A stretch of DNA of 53,371 nt, taken from positions 1 to 53,371 of the forward strand of contig CAZONK010000002.1 in NCBI GenBank assembly GCA_964581095.1, in the 5' to 3' direction. Origin of the DNA: SZUA-230 sp964581095. Lineage in GTDB: Bacteria > Bacteroidota > Bacteroidia > Cytophagales > Cyclobacteriaceae. Shown here piece after piece: positions 7,713-16,469 of this stretch. Both the position numbers and the translations under genes were made by a program. Each line of letters begins with the position of its first letter. Position 1 is the first letter of the stretch. The notes below the pieces were generated by a model. The model saw only the letters and a list, made by a program, of their open reading frames with translations, did no database searches and was not told the origin of the DNA.

Positions 7713-8645
7713 TCATTTAAAGAAATTGACTATTTTTTCTCCTAATACTTCGCTGATTTTTTCATACGACTCATATGACCAACCACCTACATGTGGAGTT
7801 AACAAAGTGCAATTTGAAGTAACCAGGTAGTCAAATAATTGTTTTTGATCTTCATTCAAAAGTGAAAGTTTTTCGCACTCAAGAACATCCAATGCCACAC
7901 CCAAAAGTTTACCGGAATTTAGTCCTTCTACAATTGGTTTCATTGGGGCGATTTTACCTCTAGAGGTGTTTATAACATAAATATTTTTATTAAAGTTTTC
8001 TAAAAAGTCATTATTTACCATTGCATTGGTTTCATCGGTAAGCGGTATATGCAAACTTAAAATATCAACACGCTTATAAAGCTCCTCCTGATTAACTTCC
8101 TTACAAATCCCGGAATTAAATCCACTTTTATATTTGTCATAAGCAATCGTATCACAGCCAAATCCCTGTAAACGCTCTGCAACGGCACTTCCCGTGTTGC
8201 CGTAACCAATAATTCCAACCACTTTACCACGAAGCTCGTATCCACGGTTTTCCTCTCGTTGCCATAGTTTTCCCCGAACCTGCATATCTGCATAGTGGAG
8301 CTTGTTCAATAGCGATAGAATCATGCCCACAGTGTGATCTCCAACAGCATCCCTGTTTGCTTCGGGTGAATTTATTATTTCAATCTTACGACCACGGATC
8401 AAGTCAACATCTAATATGTCCAATCCTGAACCTGCCCGTGCAACTAACTTTAACTTATTACCTTTTTCAATAATTTCGCTGTCAATATCTGTTTTACCCC
8501 GAACAACCAGGACATCATATTTTTCCACAATTGCAAGAATTTCCTCACGGTTTATTTCAGGCTGATAATCAACCGAAATGCCACCATCAGATAGAATACT
8601 AAAAATCTGTTCATGAATTCTATCAATAATCAGGCATTGCGTCAT
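7713..8645 (-). CDS. D-2-hydroxyacid dehydrogenase (phosphoglycerate dehydrogenase-like)
   Basis: 310 residues, the short form without a C-terminal ACT domain. The Rossmann motif GIIGYGNTGSAV (144-155) binds NAD(H); RAGSGLDILDV (70-80) shapes the substrate site; catalytic Arg229 (NTSRG), Glu258 and His285 (TPHVGG) are all present. It is most like D-3-phosphoglycerate dehydrogenase, the first step of serine synthesis, but the usual proline after the catalytic Glu is Lys and no serC or serB is nearby. It could therefore act on another 2-hydroxy acid. It is read 14 bp after mgtE. Confidence 0.85.
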   Translation of the reverse strand: MTQCLIIDRIHEQIFSILSDGGISVDYQPEINREEILAIVEKYDVLVVRGKTDIDSEIIEKGNKLKLVARAGSGLDILDVDLIRGRKIEIINSPEANRDAVGDHTVGMILSLLNKLHYADMQVRGKLWQREENRGYELRGKVVGIIGYGNTGSAVAERLQGFGCDTIAYDKYKSGFNSGICKEVNQEELYKRVDILSLHIPLTDETNAMVNNDFLENFNKNIYVINTSRGKIAPMKPIVEGLNSGKLLGVALDVLECEKLSLLNEDQKQLFDYLVTSNCTLLTPHVGGWSYESYEKISEVLGEKIVNFFK

Positions 8646-8659
8646 ATTAGTTCTTTTGT

Positions 8660-10027
8660 TTAGAAGGAATACAGAAAATGGATAACCAAAAAATAAATGG
8701 CGAGCCCAACGAGATCATTTGCCGTAGTTATGAAGGGACCGGATGCAAGTGCGGGATTTATACCATATTTATCAAGCATCAGTGGAATCAAAGTTCCCAG
8801 CAATGAAGCGACAAGAACGACGGAAAATAATGCAAATGAAACAACAGTTGCCAGTTTATAATCCATTCCATTAATTGCAAGAACAAAAAAGAACACGATT
8901 AAAGCCAGTAACAATCCATTTATTATTGCAACCAGGAGTACCTTAAAGATTTTAAAACCATAGTGTTCATCAAAAGCAGAAGGATTGGCAAGGCTTTGAA
9001 CCACCAGGGTTGAGGATTGAATACCTACATTTCCTCCTGTTGCTGTGATCAAAGGAATAAAAAATGCAATTGCTGTAATTTGCTGTAACTCGATCTCAAA
9101 AAATCCAAGGAACCTGGCTCCCAGAAGCCCGCCCGCAAGACCAATGATCAACCATGGAAGGCGTGCTCTTGTTTGTCTCCAAACACTATCATCCTCTTCA
9201 ACATCCTCTGATAAACCAGACATTAACTGCATATCTTCTTCAGCAGCTTCAGTGATCACATCCACAATATCATCGATAGTTATCCTACCAAGTAACTGAC
9301 CCTGGACGTTTATTACAGGAACCGCTTCAAGGTCATATTTACTCATCAGTGTTGCAACTTCTTCCTCTTCCATATACGTTGGAACTGACACAACATCAGC
9401 TTCGTAAATATCCTTGATTTTCATAGATGGTTTTGCCAGAATTACCGATTTCAACGAAACCCTGCCAAAAAGATAATTATTATCATCTACAACATAGACT
9501 GAAAATATTTTCTGTACACTTTCTGCTTGCCTTCTAATTTCATCGATTGTCTGTTCTATGTCCCAATTTATGTTAGCTTTTATTAACTCTTTTGCCATTA
9601 ATCCTCCGGCGCAATCTTCATCGTAGCGAAGTAAATCAATGATATGCCTTACTTTTTTTTCATCCTTCAGGTGAGGAATAGTTTCCTCTCTGGTTTTCAT
9701 TGGCAATTCGCTCAGTATATCAACTGCATCATCGGAATCAAGATAAGCAATGTAAACAGCAATTTCTTCAGGATCGAAAGTATTAAGAAACTTAACCCTG
9801 ATATCTTTTTCTAAACCATTTATCACTTCCGCACTCACATTTTCATCCAACAGGTTCAGAATATATCTTGAATCATCTGCATCAAATTCTTCGAGAATAT
9901 CCGCAACGTCGGCGTGGTTTGCTTCAACCAGGCTTGAAGTGATAAATTCCTGATCGCGGTCTTCGACTGCCTTTTGGAATTTCAAAAGGTATTCCTTTGT
10001 AAGTTGAAAATGAGTTACTTGTTCCAC
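8660..10027 (-). CDS. mgtE: Magnesium transporter MgtE
   Basis: 455 residues, full length. An N-terminal helical MgtE N domain (about 1-130) contains the acidic gating region, followed by a tandem CBS pair (about 135-255), a connecting helix, and five membrane helices from about 285 to the end. Hallmark pore sequences are TATGGNVGIQSS near 328-340 and GPFITTANDLVG near 435. MgtE is a Mg2+-gated channel in the inner membrane that closes when cytosolic Mg2+ binds the N and CBS domains. Its start overlaps the end of rsmA by 13 bp, implying co-transcription. Confidence 0.95.
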   Translation of the reverse strand: MEQVTHFQLTKEYLLKFQKAVEDRDQEFITSSLVEANHADVADILEEFDADDSRYILNLLDENVSAEVINGLEKDIRVKFLNTFDPEEIAVYIAYLDSDDAVDILSELPMKTREETIPHLKDEKKVRHIIDLLRYDEDCAGGLMAKELIKANINWDIEQTIDEIRRQAESVQKIFSVYVVDDNNYLFGRVSLKSVILAKPSMKIKDIYEADVVSVPTYMEEEEVATLMSKYDLEAVPVINVQGQLLGRITIDDIVDVITEAAEEDMQLMSGLSEDVEEDDSVWRQTRARLPWLIIGLAGGLLGARFLGFFEIELQQITAIAFFIPLITATGGNVGIQSSTLVVQSLANPSAFDEHYGFKIFKVLLVAIINGLLLALIVFFFVLAINGMDYKLATVVSFALFSVVLVASLLGTLIPLMLDKYGINPALASGPFITTANDLVGLAIYFLVIHFLYSF

Positions 10028-10791
10028 CCTTCCAGAATTTTATTTGTCAAGAGTACAAATTCGTTGATGCCAAGTGTTTCTGCCCGGCGATCAAGCATTG
10101 GCTCCTGCAACAATTGTGACGGCAAATTTATTGGTTTTAATGCGTTACGCAAGGTTTTCCTGCGGTTTTGAAAAGCTTGCTTAACTACACGAAAAAATAA
10201 CTTCTCGTCACAGTCCAGGTTTTGAATATCGTTGCGAACCAGCCGTATTACACCTGATTCTACCTTTGGAGGAGGATAAAACGAACCAGGTTTAACAGTA
10301 AACAAATACTCAATATCAAAAAATGCCTGTAGGAAGACACTTAATATCCCGTATTTTTTTGATCCGGGAGGTTCTGCAATACGCTGGGCTACTTCCTTTT
10401 GAATCATACATACAACCTCATCAATCAGTTCCCTGTTCTCAATGACCTTGAAAAATATCTGTGAAGAAATATTATAAGGGAAATTACCTATTAAAGAAAA
10501 GGAGGAATTGAACAGTGTTTCCAAATCAAGCCTTAAGAAATTTCCTTCAATAATTTTTATATTTTTATCTATATATTTGGATTGAAGATATACTACGGAT
10601 TCGGAATCAAGTTCTATAGCTTGTAATTCAAACTCCTTATCAATTAACCGGTCCGTAAGTATTCCTGTTCCAGGGCCAATTTCGAGGACGAATTTTGCAG
10701 AATTTGATACATCAAGCGATTTAACAATTTTATCAGCAATCAATGAATTGTTCAGAAAATGTTGTCCAAGGTGTTTTTTTGGTCGTACCAC
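10015..10791 (-). CDS. rsmA: 16S rRNA dimethyladenosine transferase RsmA (KsgA)
   Basis: 258 residues. It dimethylates two adjacent adenosines in the 3' loop of 16S rRNA using S-adenosylmethionine, a late step in 30S maturation. The motifs are the N-terminal KKHLGQHFLNN (5-15), the SAM-binding EIGPGTGILT (37-46), the acidic end of strand 2 (AIELD) and the catalytic NFPYN (103-107, usually NLPYN). The C-terminal helical domain carries QAFQNRRKTLRNAL. It is the first gene of the rsmA-mgtE pair and is divergent from pdxA with 59 bases between the starts. Confidence 0.96.
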   Translation of the reverse strand: MVRPKKHLGQHFLNNSLIADKIVKSLDVSNSAKFVLEIGPGTGILTDRLIDKEFELQAIELDSESVVYLQSKYIDKNIKIIEGNFLRLDLETLFNSSFSLIGNFPYNISSQIFFKVIENRELIDEVVCMIQKEVAQRIAEPPGSKKYGILSVFLQAFFDIEYLFTVKPGSFYPPPKVESGVIRLVRNDIQNLDCDEKLFFRVVKQAFQNRRKTLRNALKPINLPSQLLQEPMLDRRAETLGINEFVLLTNKILEGWNK

Positions 10792-10850
10792 TATATCATG
10801 ATATTGGGTAAATCATTTTAAATTGCGGCATAAAATAGAATGTAAATATT

Positions 10851-11891
10851 ATGGATTCCAATAAATCAGAAAATAATCGTCAACAAAAACCAATAATCGG
10901 TATTACGCTGGGAGATATTAATGGAATTGGTCCCGAAATAATTATAAAGACATTAAATGATAACAGGATTCTGGATATGCTTACACCTGTAATATTCGGT
11001 TCTACCAAAACACTATCTTACTACAGGAAGTCATTAAATATATTTGATTTCAATTTTTCGCAAGCGAAAGACCACGAAAATTTAAATTCGAAAAAAATCA
11101 ATGTTATAAATTGTTGGGATGATGCGATTGAAATCAATTCCGGCGAAGTATCCGAATCGGCAGGAAATTGCTCAAGACTTGCCCTTGAGGCTGTCACTGA
11201 AGCATTGCAAAAAAAATCTATTGATGCTGTTGTTACAGCACCCATTAATAAATCAAATGTTTTTTCAGACCAGTTCAAGTTCAAAGGTCATACCTCTTTC
11301 TTTGCTAATAAGTTTGGTAATGGCGAAAGCTTGATGATGATGATAAGCGAAAATTTAAAAATTGGGTTAGTTACTGATCATATACCCGTCAAGGATATTT
11401 CAGCCGCATTAACAAAAGACCTTATAGAAACAAAAATTGAGATGTTTGAGAAGACATTGGAAAAAGATTTTGGTTTCGTGAAACCTCGAATCGCTGTTAT
11501 GGGCCTCAATCCACACGCTGGGGAGGAAGGTCTGTTGGGTGATGAAGAAAACAATATTATTAAACCCCTTATAATCGATTTGAAGAATAAAGGGAAATTG
11601 ATTTATGGGCCTTTTCCATCAGACGGATTTTTCGGAAATGCATCTTACAAAAGCTATGATGGTGTACTTTGTATGTACCATGATCAGGGGTTAATACCAT
11701 TTAAAAGTTTATCTTTCGAAACAGGAGTAAATTATACCGCTGGTATAAGCATCGTAAGAACAAGCCCCGATCATGGGACAGCAAACTCCATCGCAGGCAA
11801 AAACCTGGCTTCTGAGAAATCCTTTCGGGAAGCACTATTTTTAGCCTTGGAAATATCAAAAAAACGAAAAGAGTATAATTCAATGCAATAA
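10851..11891 (+). CDS. pdxA: 4-hydroxythreonine-4-phosphate dehydrogenase PdxA
   Basis: 346 residues. PdxA oxidises 4-phosphohydroxy-L-threonine, which then decarboxylates to 3-amino-2-oxopropyl phosphate for pyridoxal 5'-phosphate synthesis. Visible motifs are GITLGDINGIGPEI at the N-terminus, TAPINKSNV, KFKGHTSFFA, LNPHAGEEGLLG, MYHDQGLIPFK with metal ligands, and VRTSPDHGTA near the C-terminus. It is the first gene of the plus-strand run and is followed 72 bases later by DUF177. The ATG at 10851 gives the standard N-terminus after a short polar extension of about 15 residues. Confidence 0.95.
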   Translation: MDSNKSENNRQQKPIIGITLGDINGIGPEIIIKTLNDNRILDMLTPVIFGSTKTLSYYRKSLNIFDFNFSQAKDHENLNSKKINVINCWDDAIEINSGEVSESAGNCSRLALEAVTEALQKKSIDAVVTAPINKSNVFSDQFKFKGHTSFFANKFGNGESLMMMISENLKIGLVTDHIPVKDISAALTKDLIETKIEMFEKTLEKDFGFVKPRIAVMGLNPHAGEEGLLGDEENNIIKPLIIDLKNKGKLIYGPFPSDGFFGNASYKSYDGVLCMYHDQGLIPFKSLSFETGVNYTAGISIVRTSPDHGTANSIAGKNLASEKSFREALFLALEISKKRKEYNSMQ

Positions 11892-11933
11892 CAATTTAGT
11901 TTTTCTTCATTTCAGTTTTTACAATGTTATTAT

Positions 11934-11941
11934 TACCTTTG
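11934..11941 (+). promoter_or_regulatory. Probable promoter -7 element for DUF177-rpmF
   Basis: TACCTTTG matches the Bacteroidota -7 consensus TAnnTTTG and stands 22 bases before the GTG start of the DUF177 gene. The -33 element is weak, only a T-rich run near 11913-11920. The position between pdxA and a separate two-gene unit makes a promoter likely here. Confidence 0.45.
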
Positions 11942-11963
11942 CACACTTGTTCAGGAATGAGGG

Positions 11964-12506
11964 GTGAAATCATTGGAAAAATATAAAATCGATATATTAA
12001 ATCTTTCCATTGGAGAACATGAATATGTCTTTGATTTCGATAGTGATTTTTTTCGCGGGTATGAAAATTCCATCATTCAAAAAGGATCCGGAGAAGTTAA
12101 AATAAACCTGACCAAAACAGAAACGTTCATTGAGCTGGGCTTGAATATAGTTGGAAACATTGAGTTAACCTGTGACAGGAGTCTGGATATGTTTGATTAT
12201 CCTCTGGAATGTAATGAGAAATTGTTATTCAAATTTGGGGAAGAGCCTGACATCAGGGAAGAAGCTGAGATTGTTTTTATACATTGGAACACCCAATCTA
12301 TCAATATAGGTCAATATATCTACGAATTTATTAGCGTAGCAGTTCCTATGAAAAAGCTACATCCCAGGTATGAAAAATCGGTAGAGATGTCAGAAGACGA
12401 ATTGATATATACTTCTGAAAACCAAATCCGAGCTGACACAAATGAGGAAATTGATCCCAGGTGGCAGAAGTTGAAAGAATTAAGAAAAGAAAAGAAAATA
12501 AAATAA
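11964..12506 (+). CDS. yceD: DUF177 (YceD) family protein
   Basis: 180 residues. The family is always found just before rpmF and is linked to 23S rRNA or large-subunit assembly. The characteristic cysteine is present once in ELTCDRSLDMFDYP, where many relatives have a C-x-R-C-L pattern; the C-terminal half ends in DPRWQKLKELR, a typical family ending. The start is GTG at 11964 (a TTG three codons later is the alternative). It is followed by rpmF after 26 bases. Cytoplasmic, no membrane segments. Confidence 0.9.
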   Translation: MKSLEKYKIDILNLSIGEHEYVFDFDSDFFRGYENSIIQKGSGEVKINLTKTETFIELGLNIVGNIELTCDRSLDMFDYPLECNEKLLFKFGEEPDIREEAEIVFIHWNTQSINIGQYIYEFISVAVPMKKLHPRYEKSVEMSEDELIYTSENQIRADTNEEIDPRWQKLKELRKEKKIK

Positions 12507-12532
12507 TTAATTACTAAAAAGAGATTTTAGAG

Positions 12533-12724
12533 ATGGCGCATCCTAAAAGAAAAATATCAAAATCGAGAAGAGATAAAAGGAGAACACACTACAAAAGTAT
12601 AGCTCCAAACCTTGTAATATGTCCTACTACTGGAGAAGCACATTTGCCACACAGAGCTTTCTGGCATGAGGGCAAACTATATTACAAGGGAAAGGTAGTT
12701 ATGGAGAAAGAAGTTTTGGTTTAA
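12533..12724 (+). CDS. rpmF: 50S ribosomal protein L32
   Basis: 63 residues. The N-terminus AHPKRKISKSRRDKRRTH is the strongly basic rRNA-binding segment of L32. Only one cysteine remains, in ICPTTGEAHLPHRA; the second half, where zinc-binding forms have Cys-Pro-x-Cys, reads AFWHEGKLYYKG. It therefore looks like the zinc-independent version familiar from Flavobacteria and relatives. It pairs with the upstream DUF177 gene. No plsX follows, unlike the common yceD-rpmF-plsX-fabH order. Confidence 0.96.
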   Translation: MAHPKRKISKSRRDKRRTHYKSIAPNLVICPTTGEAHLPHRAFWHEGKLYYKGKVVMEKEVLV

Positions 12725-12952
12725 CAATTTTCCTTTGTTAATTACGCCAAAATTATCAGGTGTGAGTACAGATTGCACAATAGTTTCTCTTAGTAATTCT
12801 ATAAAAAATCCAAAGAGCTATATTGAAGGAGAAAAAATAACAAATGCTGACTTCTCTTACTCCAATTTCTTCATCTGATCCTTATATAAAAGAAATATCA
12901 ATGGTTGGTAACTATATCAACCATTTTTTTATGAAATATGTAAATACAACAA
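12725..12952 (+). other. Intergenic leader between rpmF and fabH
   Basis: 228 bases without a recognised gene, at the place where plsX often lies. No plsX remnant was seen in any frame. It contains a GAAGGAG purine run near 12825, a 38-codon reading frame (12844-12960) that overlaps the fabH start, and a terminator-like hairpin at 12900-12930 just before fabH. The small frame has no recognisable similarity and I do not call it a gene. Confidence 0.4.
12900..12930 (+). terminator. Hairpin plus T-run immediately upstream of fabH
   Basis: AATGGTTG (12900-12907) pairs perfectly with CAACCATT (12918-12925) around a 10-base loop, followed by a T-run to 12930. This is the form of an intrinsic terminator or attenuator. 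It lies only 22 bases before the fabH start, leaving little room for a new promoter. Confidence 0.5.
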
Positions 12953-13951
12953 ATGGCTAAGATCAGAGCAGCGATTACAGGTGTTGGAGGTTATGTTCCT
13001 GATTATATTCTTACTAATAAGGAACTTGAAACAATGGTCGACACAAATGATGACTGGATCATTTCACGCACGGGAATTAAAGAACGAAGGATTCTAAAAG
13101 GTGAAGGAGTTGGAACGTCTTTCATGGGGATAAAAGCAGTAAATGAATTGCTTGAAAAGACTAATACCGATCCTGCAGAAATTGATTTGCTCATATGTTC
13201 TACCGTAACCCCGGATATGGTATTCCCTGCTACAGCCAATGTAATTGCAGCTGCCGTAGGTGCAGTAAATGCTTTCGGATTTGATGTTGAAGCTGCTTGT
13301 TCGGGTTTTATATATTCACTTAGTACGGGGTCGCAATTTATTGAAACTGGAAAGTATAAAAAAGTAATCATTGTTGGAGCAGATAAAATGAGTTCAATTA
13401 TAGATTACTCCGACAGGACCACTTGCATTCTCTTTGGTGACGGTGGTGGAGCCGTATTGCTCGAACCAACTGAAGAAGAAGAGGGCATAATGGACTTTAT
13501 GCATAAATCTGATGGAAACGGGGCTGAATACCTGTTTATGAAAGCAGGTGGCAGCAGGTATCCGGCCACACACGAAACCATTGACAACAAAGAACACAGT
13601 GTTTACCAGGAAGGTGCGGCCGTGTTTAAATTTGCTGTGACCAATATGGCTGAATATGCTTCAAAAGTAATGGATCGAAACAACCTTACAGGTGACGATA
13701 TAGCCTGGCTCGTTCCTCATCAGGCAAATAAAAGAATTCTGGATGCAACTGCCCGTCGAATGGGAATCGCACCCGAAAAAGTAATGCTAAATATTGAACG
13801 GTATGGCAATACTACCGGCGGTACGATTCCTTTATGTCTTTGGGATTTTGAATCTCGACTAAAAAAGGGGGATAATATAATTATTGCTGCTTTTGGTGGA
13901 GGTTTTACCTGGGGTTCTGTTTATGTGAAATGGGCATATGATTCCAATTAG
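12953..13951 (+). CDS. fabH: 3-oxoacyl-ACP synthase III (FabH)
   Basis: 332 residues. FabH condenses acetyl-CoA (or a branched acyl-CoA) with malonyl-ACP to start fatty acid synthesis. The catalytic triad is complete: Cys116 in EAACSGF, His256 in VPHQANKR and Asn286 in RYGNTTGG. The N-terminal TNDDWIISRTGI motif is also normal. The gene leads a run with efp, accB and accC, combining initiation of fatty acid synthesis with malonyl-CoA supply. A hairpin with a T-run lies directly before its start codon. Confidence 0.96.
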   Translation: MAKIRAAITGVGGYVPDYILTNKELETMVDTNDDWIISRTGIKERRILKGEGVGTSFMGIKAVNELLEKTNTDPAEIDLLICSTVTPDMVFPATANVIAAAVGAVNAFGFDVEAACSGFIYSLSTGSQFIETGKYKKVIIVGADKMSSIIDYSDRTTCILFGDGGGAVLLEPTEEEEGIMDFMHKSDGNGAEYLFMKAGGSRYPATHETIDNKEHSVYQEGAAVFKFAVTNMAEYASKVMDRNNLTGDDIAWLVPHQANKRILDATARRMGIAPEKVMLNIERYGNTTGGTIPLCLWDFESRLKKGDNIIIAAFGGGFTWGSVYVKWAYDSN

Positions 13952-13964
13952 TTCAGATATTGAC

Positions 13965-13972
13965 TAATTTTG
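13965..13972 (+). promoter_or_regulatory. Possible -7 promoter element for efp
   Basis: TAATTTTG fits TAnnTTTG and lies 20 bases before the GTG start of efp. The -33 position is not convincing. It overlaps the right arm of an AT-rich inverted repeat (AATTAGT 13946-13952, ACTAATT 13963-13969) at the fabH stop. Confidence 0.3.
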
Positions 13973-13991
13973 ATACCATAATTAATACTTA

Positions 13992-14555
13992 GTGGCAAGT
14001 ACAGCAGATTTTAGAAACGGGTTGTGTATTGAGTTTAACAACGATCTTTATACCATTGTTGAATTTCAGCATGTGAAACCAGGAAAAGGACCGGCCTTTG
14101 TAAGAACAAAGCTTAAAAATCTTCGAACGGGTCGTGTTGTTGATAATACTTTTACTTCGGGCCATAAAATTACAACCGCGCGTATTGAACGCAGGCCCCA
14201 CCAGTTTCTGTATAAAGACGATATGGGGTACAATTTTATGGACAGTACCTCCTTTGAACAGATAAACCTTGACTCTTCGTTGATAACAAACTACCAATTA
14301 TTAAAGGATGGGCAGGAAGTTGATGTTATTTATCATGCTGAAACTGAGACGGCCTTGAATTGTGAACTCCCACAGCATGTTGAATTAATGGTGACCTACA
14401 CGGAGCCGGGATTAAAGGGAGACACTGCCACAAATGCAACCAAACCTGCTACCCTTGAAACCGGGGCGCAAATCAATGTACCTCTTTTTATTAATCAAGA
14501 TACACTCATTAAAGTAGATACGCGTGATAATAAATATGTTGAACGCGTTAAATAA
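13992..14555 (+). CDS. efp: Translation elongation factor P
   Basis: 187 residues, three beta-barrel domains as usual. EF-P relieves ribosome stalling at consecutive prolines. The tip loop reads KPGKGPAF with Lys32 at the position that is modified in many bacteria. The C-terminal S1-like domain has VTYTEPGLKGDTA and ends with the typical NKYVERV segment. The start is GTG at 13992. No epmA/epmB-like modification gene is present in the window. It lies 40 bases after fabH and 11 bases before accB. Confidence 0.95.
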   Translation: MASTADFRNGLCIEFNNDLYTIVEFQHVKPGKGPAFVRTKLKNLRTGRVVDNTFTSGHKITTARIERRPHQFLYKDDMGYNFMDSTSFEQINLDSSLITNYQLLKDGQEVDVIYHAETETALNCELPQHVELMVTYTEPGLKGDTATNATKPATLETGAQINVPLFINQDTLIKVDTRDNKYVERVK

Positions 14556-14566
14556 ATTTGTGAAAC

Positions 14567-15067
14567 ATGAAAACAAAAGAAATAAGAGATTTAATAGATT
14601 TTATCTCAAAGTCCGGCCTTAACGAAGTAAATATTGAAACGGAGGAGCTTAAACTCTCAATAAAACGGAACCCTGAGACAACAACGCAAATTATCGAACC
14701 ATCTGCTGCTGCCCCGGTTACATTACCTTTAGCTCCCGTTGTGCAGTCCAATCAAACAATCGTACCTTCTGCGGAAGAAGTATCTCCAGGATCAGCAAAA
14801 AGTTCATCAACTGATGAGACTAATGGAATGGTTGAGGTTAAGTCACCTATGATTGGAACTTTCTACAGATCCGCAAATCCTGATTCAGATCCATTTGTAA
14901 ATGTTGGTGATTCAATTGGAGAAGGTCAGACCGTTTGTATCATTGAAGCCATGAAACTTTTTAATGAAATTGAAACAGAATTAAGTGGAAAAATCATAAA
15001 AATTCTTGTTGAAGATGCTACTCCGGTTGAGTATGACCAGCCCCTTTTCCTGGTTGATCCATCTTAA
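14567..15067 (+). CDS. accB: Biotin carboxyl carrier protein of acetyl-CoA carboxylase
   Basis: 166 residues. A helical N-terminal region (1-35) is joined by a Pro/Ala/Ser-rich flexible linker (about 42-86) to a biotinyl domain with the biotinylation motif EAMK, Lys130. The thumb-containing sequence GTFYRSANPDSDPFVNVGD is typical of acetyl-CoA carboxylase carriers. It carries CO2 on biotin between AccC and the carboxyltransferase (AccAD, not in this window). It lies 11 bases after efp and 34 bases before accC. Confidence 0.95.
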   Translation: MKTKEIRDLIDFISKSGLNEVNIETEELKLSIKRNPETTTQIIEPSAAAPVTLPLAPVVQSNQTIVPSAEEVSPGSAKSSSTDETNGMVEVKSPMIGTFYRSANPDSDPFVNVGDSIGEGQTVCIIEAMKLFNEIETELSGKIIKILVEDATPVEYDQPLFLVDPS

Positions 15068-15101
15068 TAGTTCATTGTATTTAAATTAAACCAATACCTC
15101 T

Positions 15102-16451
15102 TTGTTCAATAAAGTCCTAATAGCAAACCGCGGTGAAATTGCACTCCGAATTATACGGACGTGCCAGGAAATGGGAATAAGAACGGTGGCTGTTTATTCC
15201 ACAGCTGACAAAGACAGCCTGCACATTAAGTTTGCTGATGAAGCCATATGCATAGGAGCTCCTTCCAGTAAGGATTCTTATCTGAACATTCCAAATATCA
15301 TCGCTGCTGCCGAAATAACCAACGCCGATGCAATCCATCCTGGTTATGGTTTTCTTGCTGAAAATGCCGAATTCTCACAGGTATGTGAGGACTATAATAT
15401 TAAATTCATTGGTGCCAGTGCCAAAATGATTAATGGAATGGGTAATAAGGCAACGGCCAAATCTACCATGAAAAAAGCAGGTGTACCATGTATTCCCGGA
15501 TCGGACGGATTGATAAGATCTGTCCAAGAGGGTAAAACACTTGCTAAAAAAATTAAATACCCGGTGATTATTAAGGCCACGGCCGGTGGGGGAGGCCGTG
15601 GTATGCGAATAATTGAAAGAGATGAAGATTTTCAGAAGTCCTGGGACGACTGTCGCCGTGAATCAATGGCTGCCTTTGGTGATGATGATATGTATATGGA
15701 AAAATACATTCTGGAACCACGTCATGTCGAAATTCAGATTATCGGGGACAAATACGGTAGGGTATGTCACCTGTCAGAAAGAGATTGCTCTATCCAAAGA
15801 CGACATCAAAAGCTTCTTGAGGAAACACCCTCACCGATATTGAATAAAAAACTCCGGGACAAGATGGGAAAAGCGGCCATAAAAGCAGGTAAAGCCATTG
15901 GGTATGAAGGCGCCGGAACCGTTGAATTTCTTGTTGATAAACACGGCGATTTCTATTTTATGGAAATGAATACCCGGATACAGGTTGAGCATCCCATTAC
16001 CGAAGAGGTGACGGATTACGATCTTATCAAGGAACAAATTAAAGTTGCTGCAGGAATCGAAATATCAGGCAAAAACTATTACCCAAATCTCTATGCAATG
16101 GAGTGCAGGATCAACGCCGAAGATCCATCAAAAAATTTTAGGCCGAATCCGGGCAAAATCACTAATCTTCACATGCCCGGTGGCCATGGAGTTCGCGTTG
16201 ACAGTCATGTATATGCAGGATATACAATACCTCCAAATTATGACTCAATGATTGCCAAACTCATTGTGTCTGGTCAGACTCGTGAAGAAGTAATCGTACG
16301 CATGAAAAGAGCATTGAAGGAATTTGTGATCGAAGGTATTAAAACAACACTTCCATTCCATATCAAATTAATGGACGACGAACGATTTAAAGAGGGCAAG
16401 TTTACAACCGCTTTTCTTGATAATTTTGATTTTTCAGACCTTCCTGACTAA
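15102..16451 (+). CDS. accC: Acetyl-CoA carboxylase, biotin carboxylase subunit
   Basis: 449 residues, standard length. AccC uses ATP and bicarbonate to carboxylate the biotin of AccB. Visible motifs are FNKVLIANRGEIA at the start, HPGYGFLAENAEF, the ATP-grasp glycine loop KATAGGGGRGMR, and EMNTRIQVEHPITEEVT with metal and catalytic residues. The start is TTG at 15102, fixed by the conserved N-terminus that begins with the next residue. It is the last gene of the plus-strand run and faces the DUF3109 gene with an 18-base gap. Confidence 0.96.
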   Translation: MFNKVLIANRGEIALRIIRTCQEMGIRTVAVYSTADKDSLHIKFADEAICIGAPSSKDSYLNIPNIIAAAEITNADAIHPGYGFLAENAEFSQVCEDYNIKFIGASAKMINGMGNKATAKSTMKKAGVPCIPGSDGLIRSVQEGKTLAKKIKYPVIIKATAGGGGRGMRIIERDEDFQKSWDDCRRESMAAFGDDDMYMEKYILEPRHVEIQIIGDKYGRVCHLSERDCSIQRRHQKLLEETPSPILNKKLRDKMGKAAIKAGKAIGYEGAGTVEFLVDKHGDFYFMEMNTRIQVEHPITEEVTDYDLIKEQIKVAAGIEISGKNYYPNLYAMECRINAEDPSKNFRPNPGKITNLHMPGGHGVRVDSHVYAGYTIPPNYDSMIAKLIVSGQTREEVIVRMKRALKEFVIEGIKTTLPFHIKLMDDERFKEGKFTTAFLDNFDFSDLPD

Positions 16452-16469
16452 AGTCCAGGGAATAGATTT

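Noticed and set aside
10793..10804. 12-bp palindrome ATATCATGATAT between rsmA and pdxA
   Set aside because: Short and AT-rich, easily expected by chance in this composition; no second copy was noticed.
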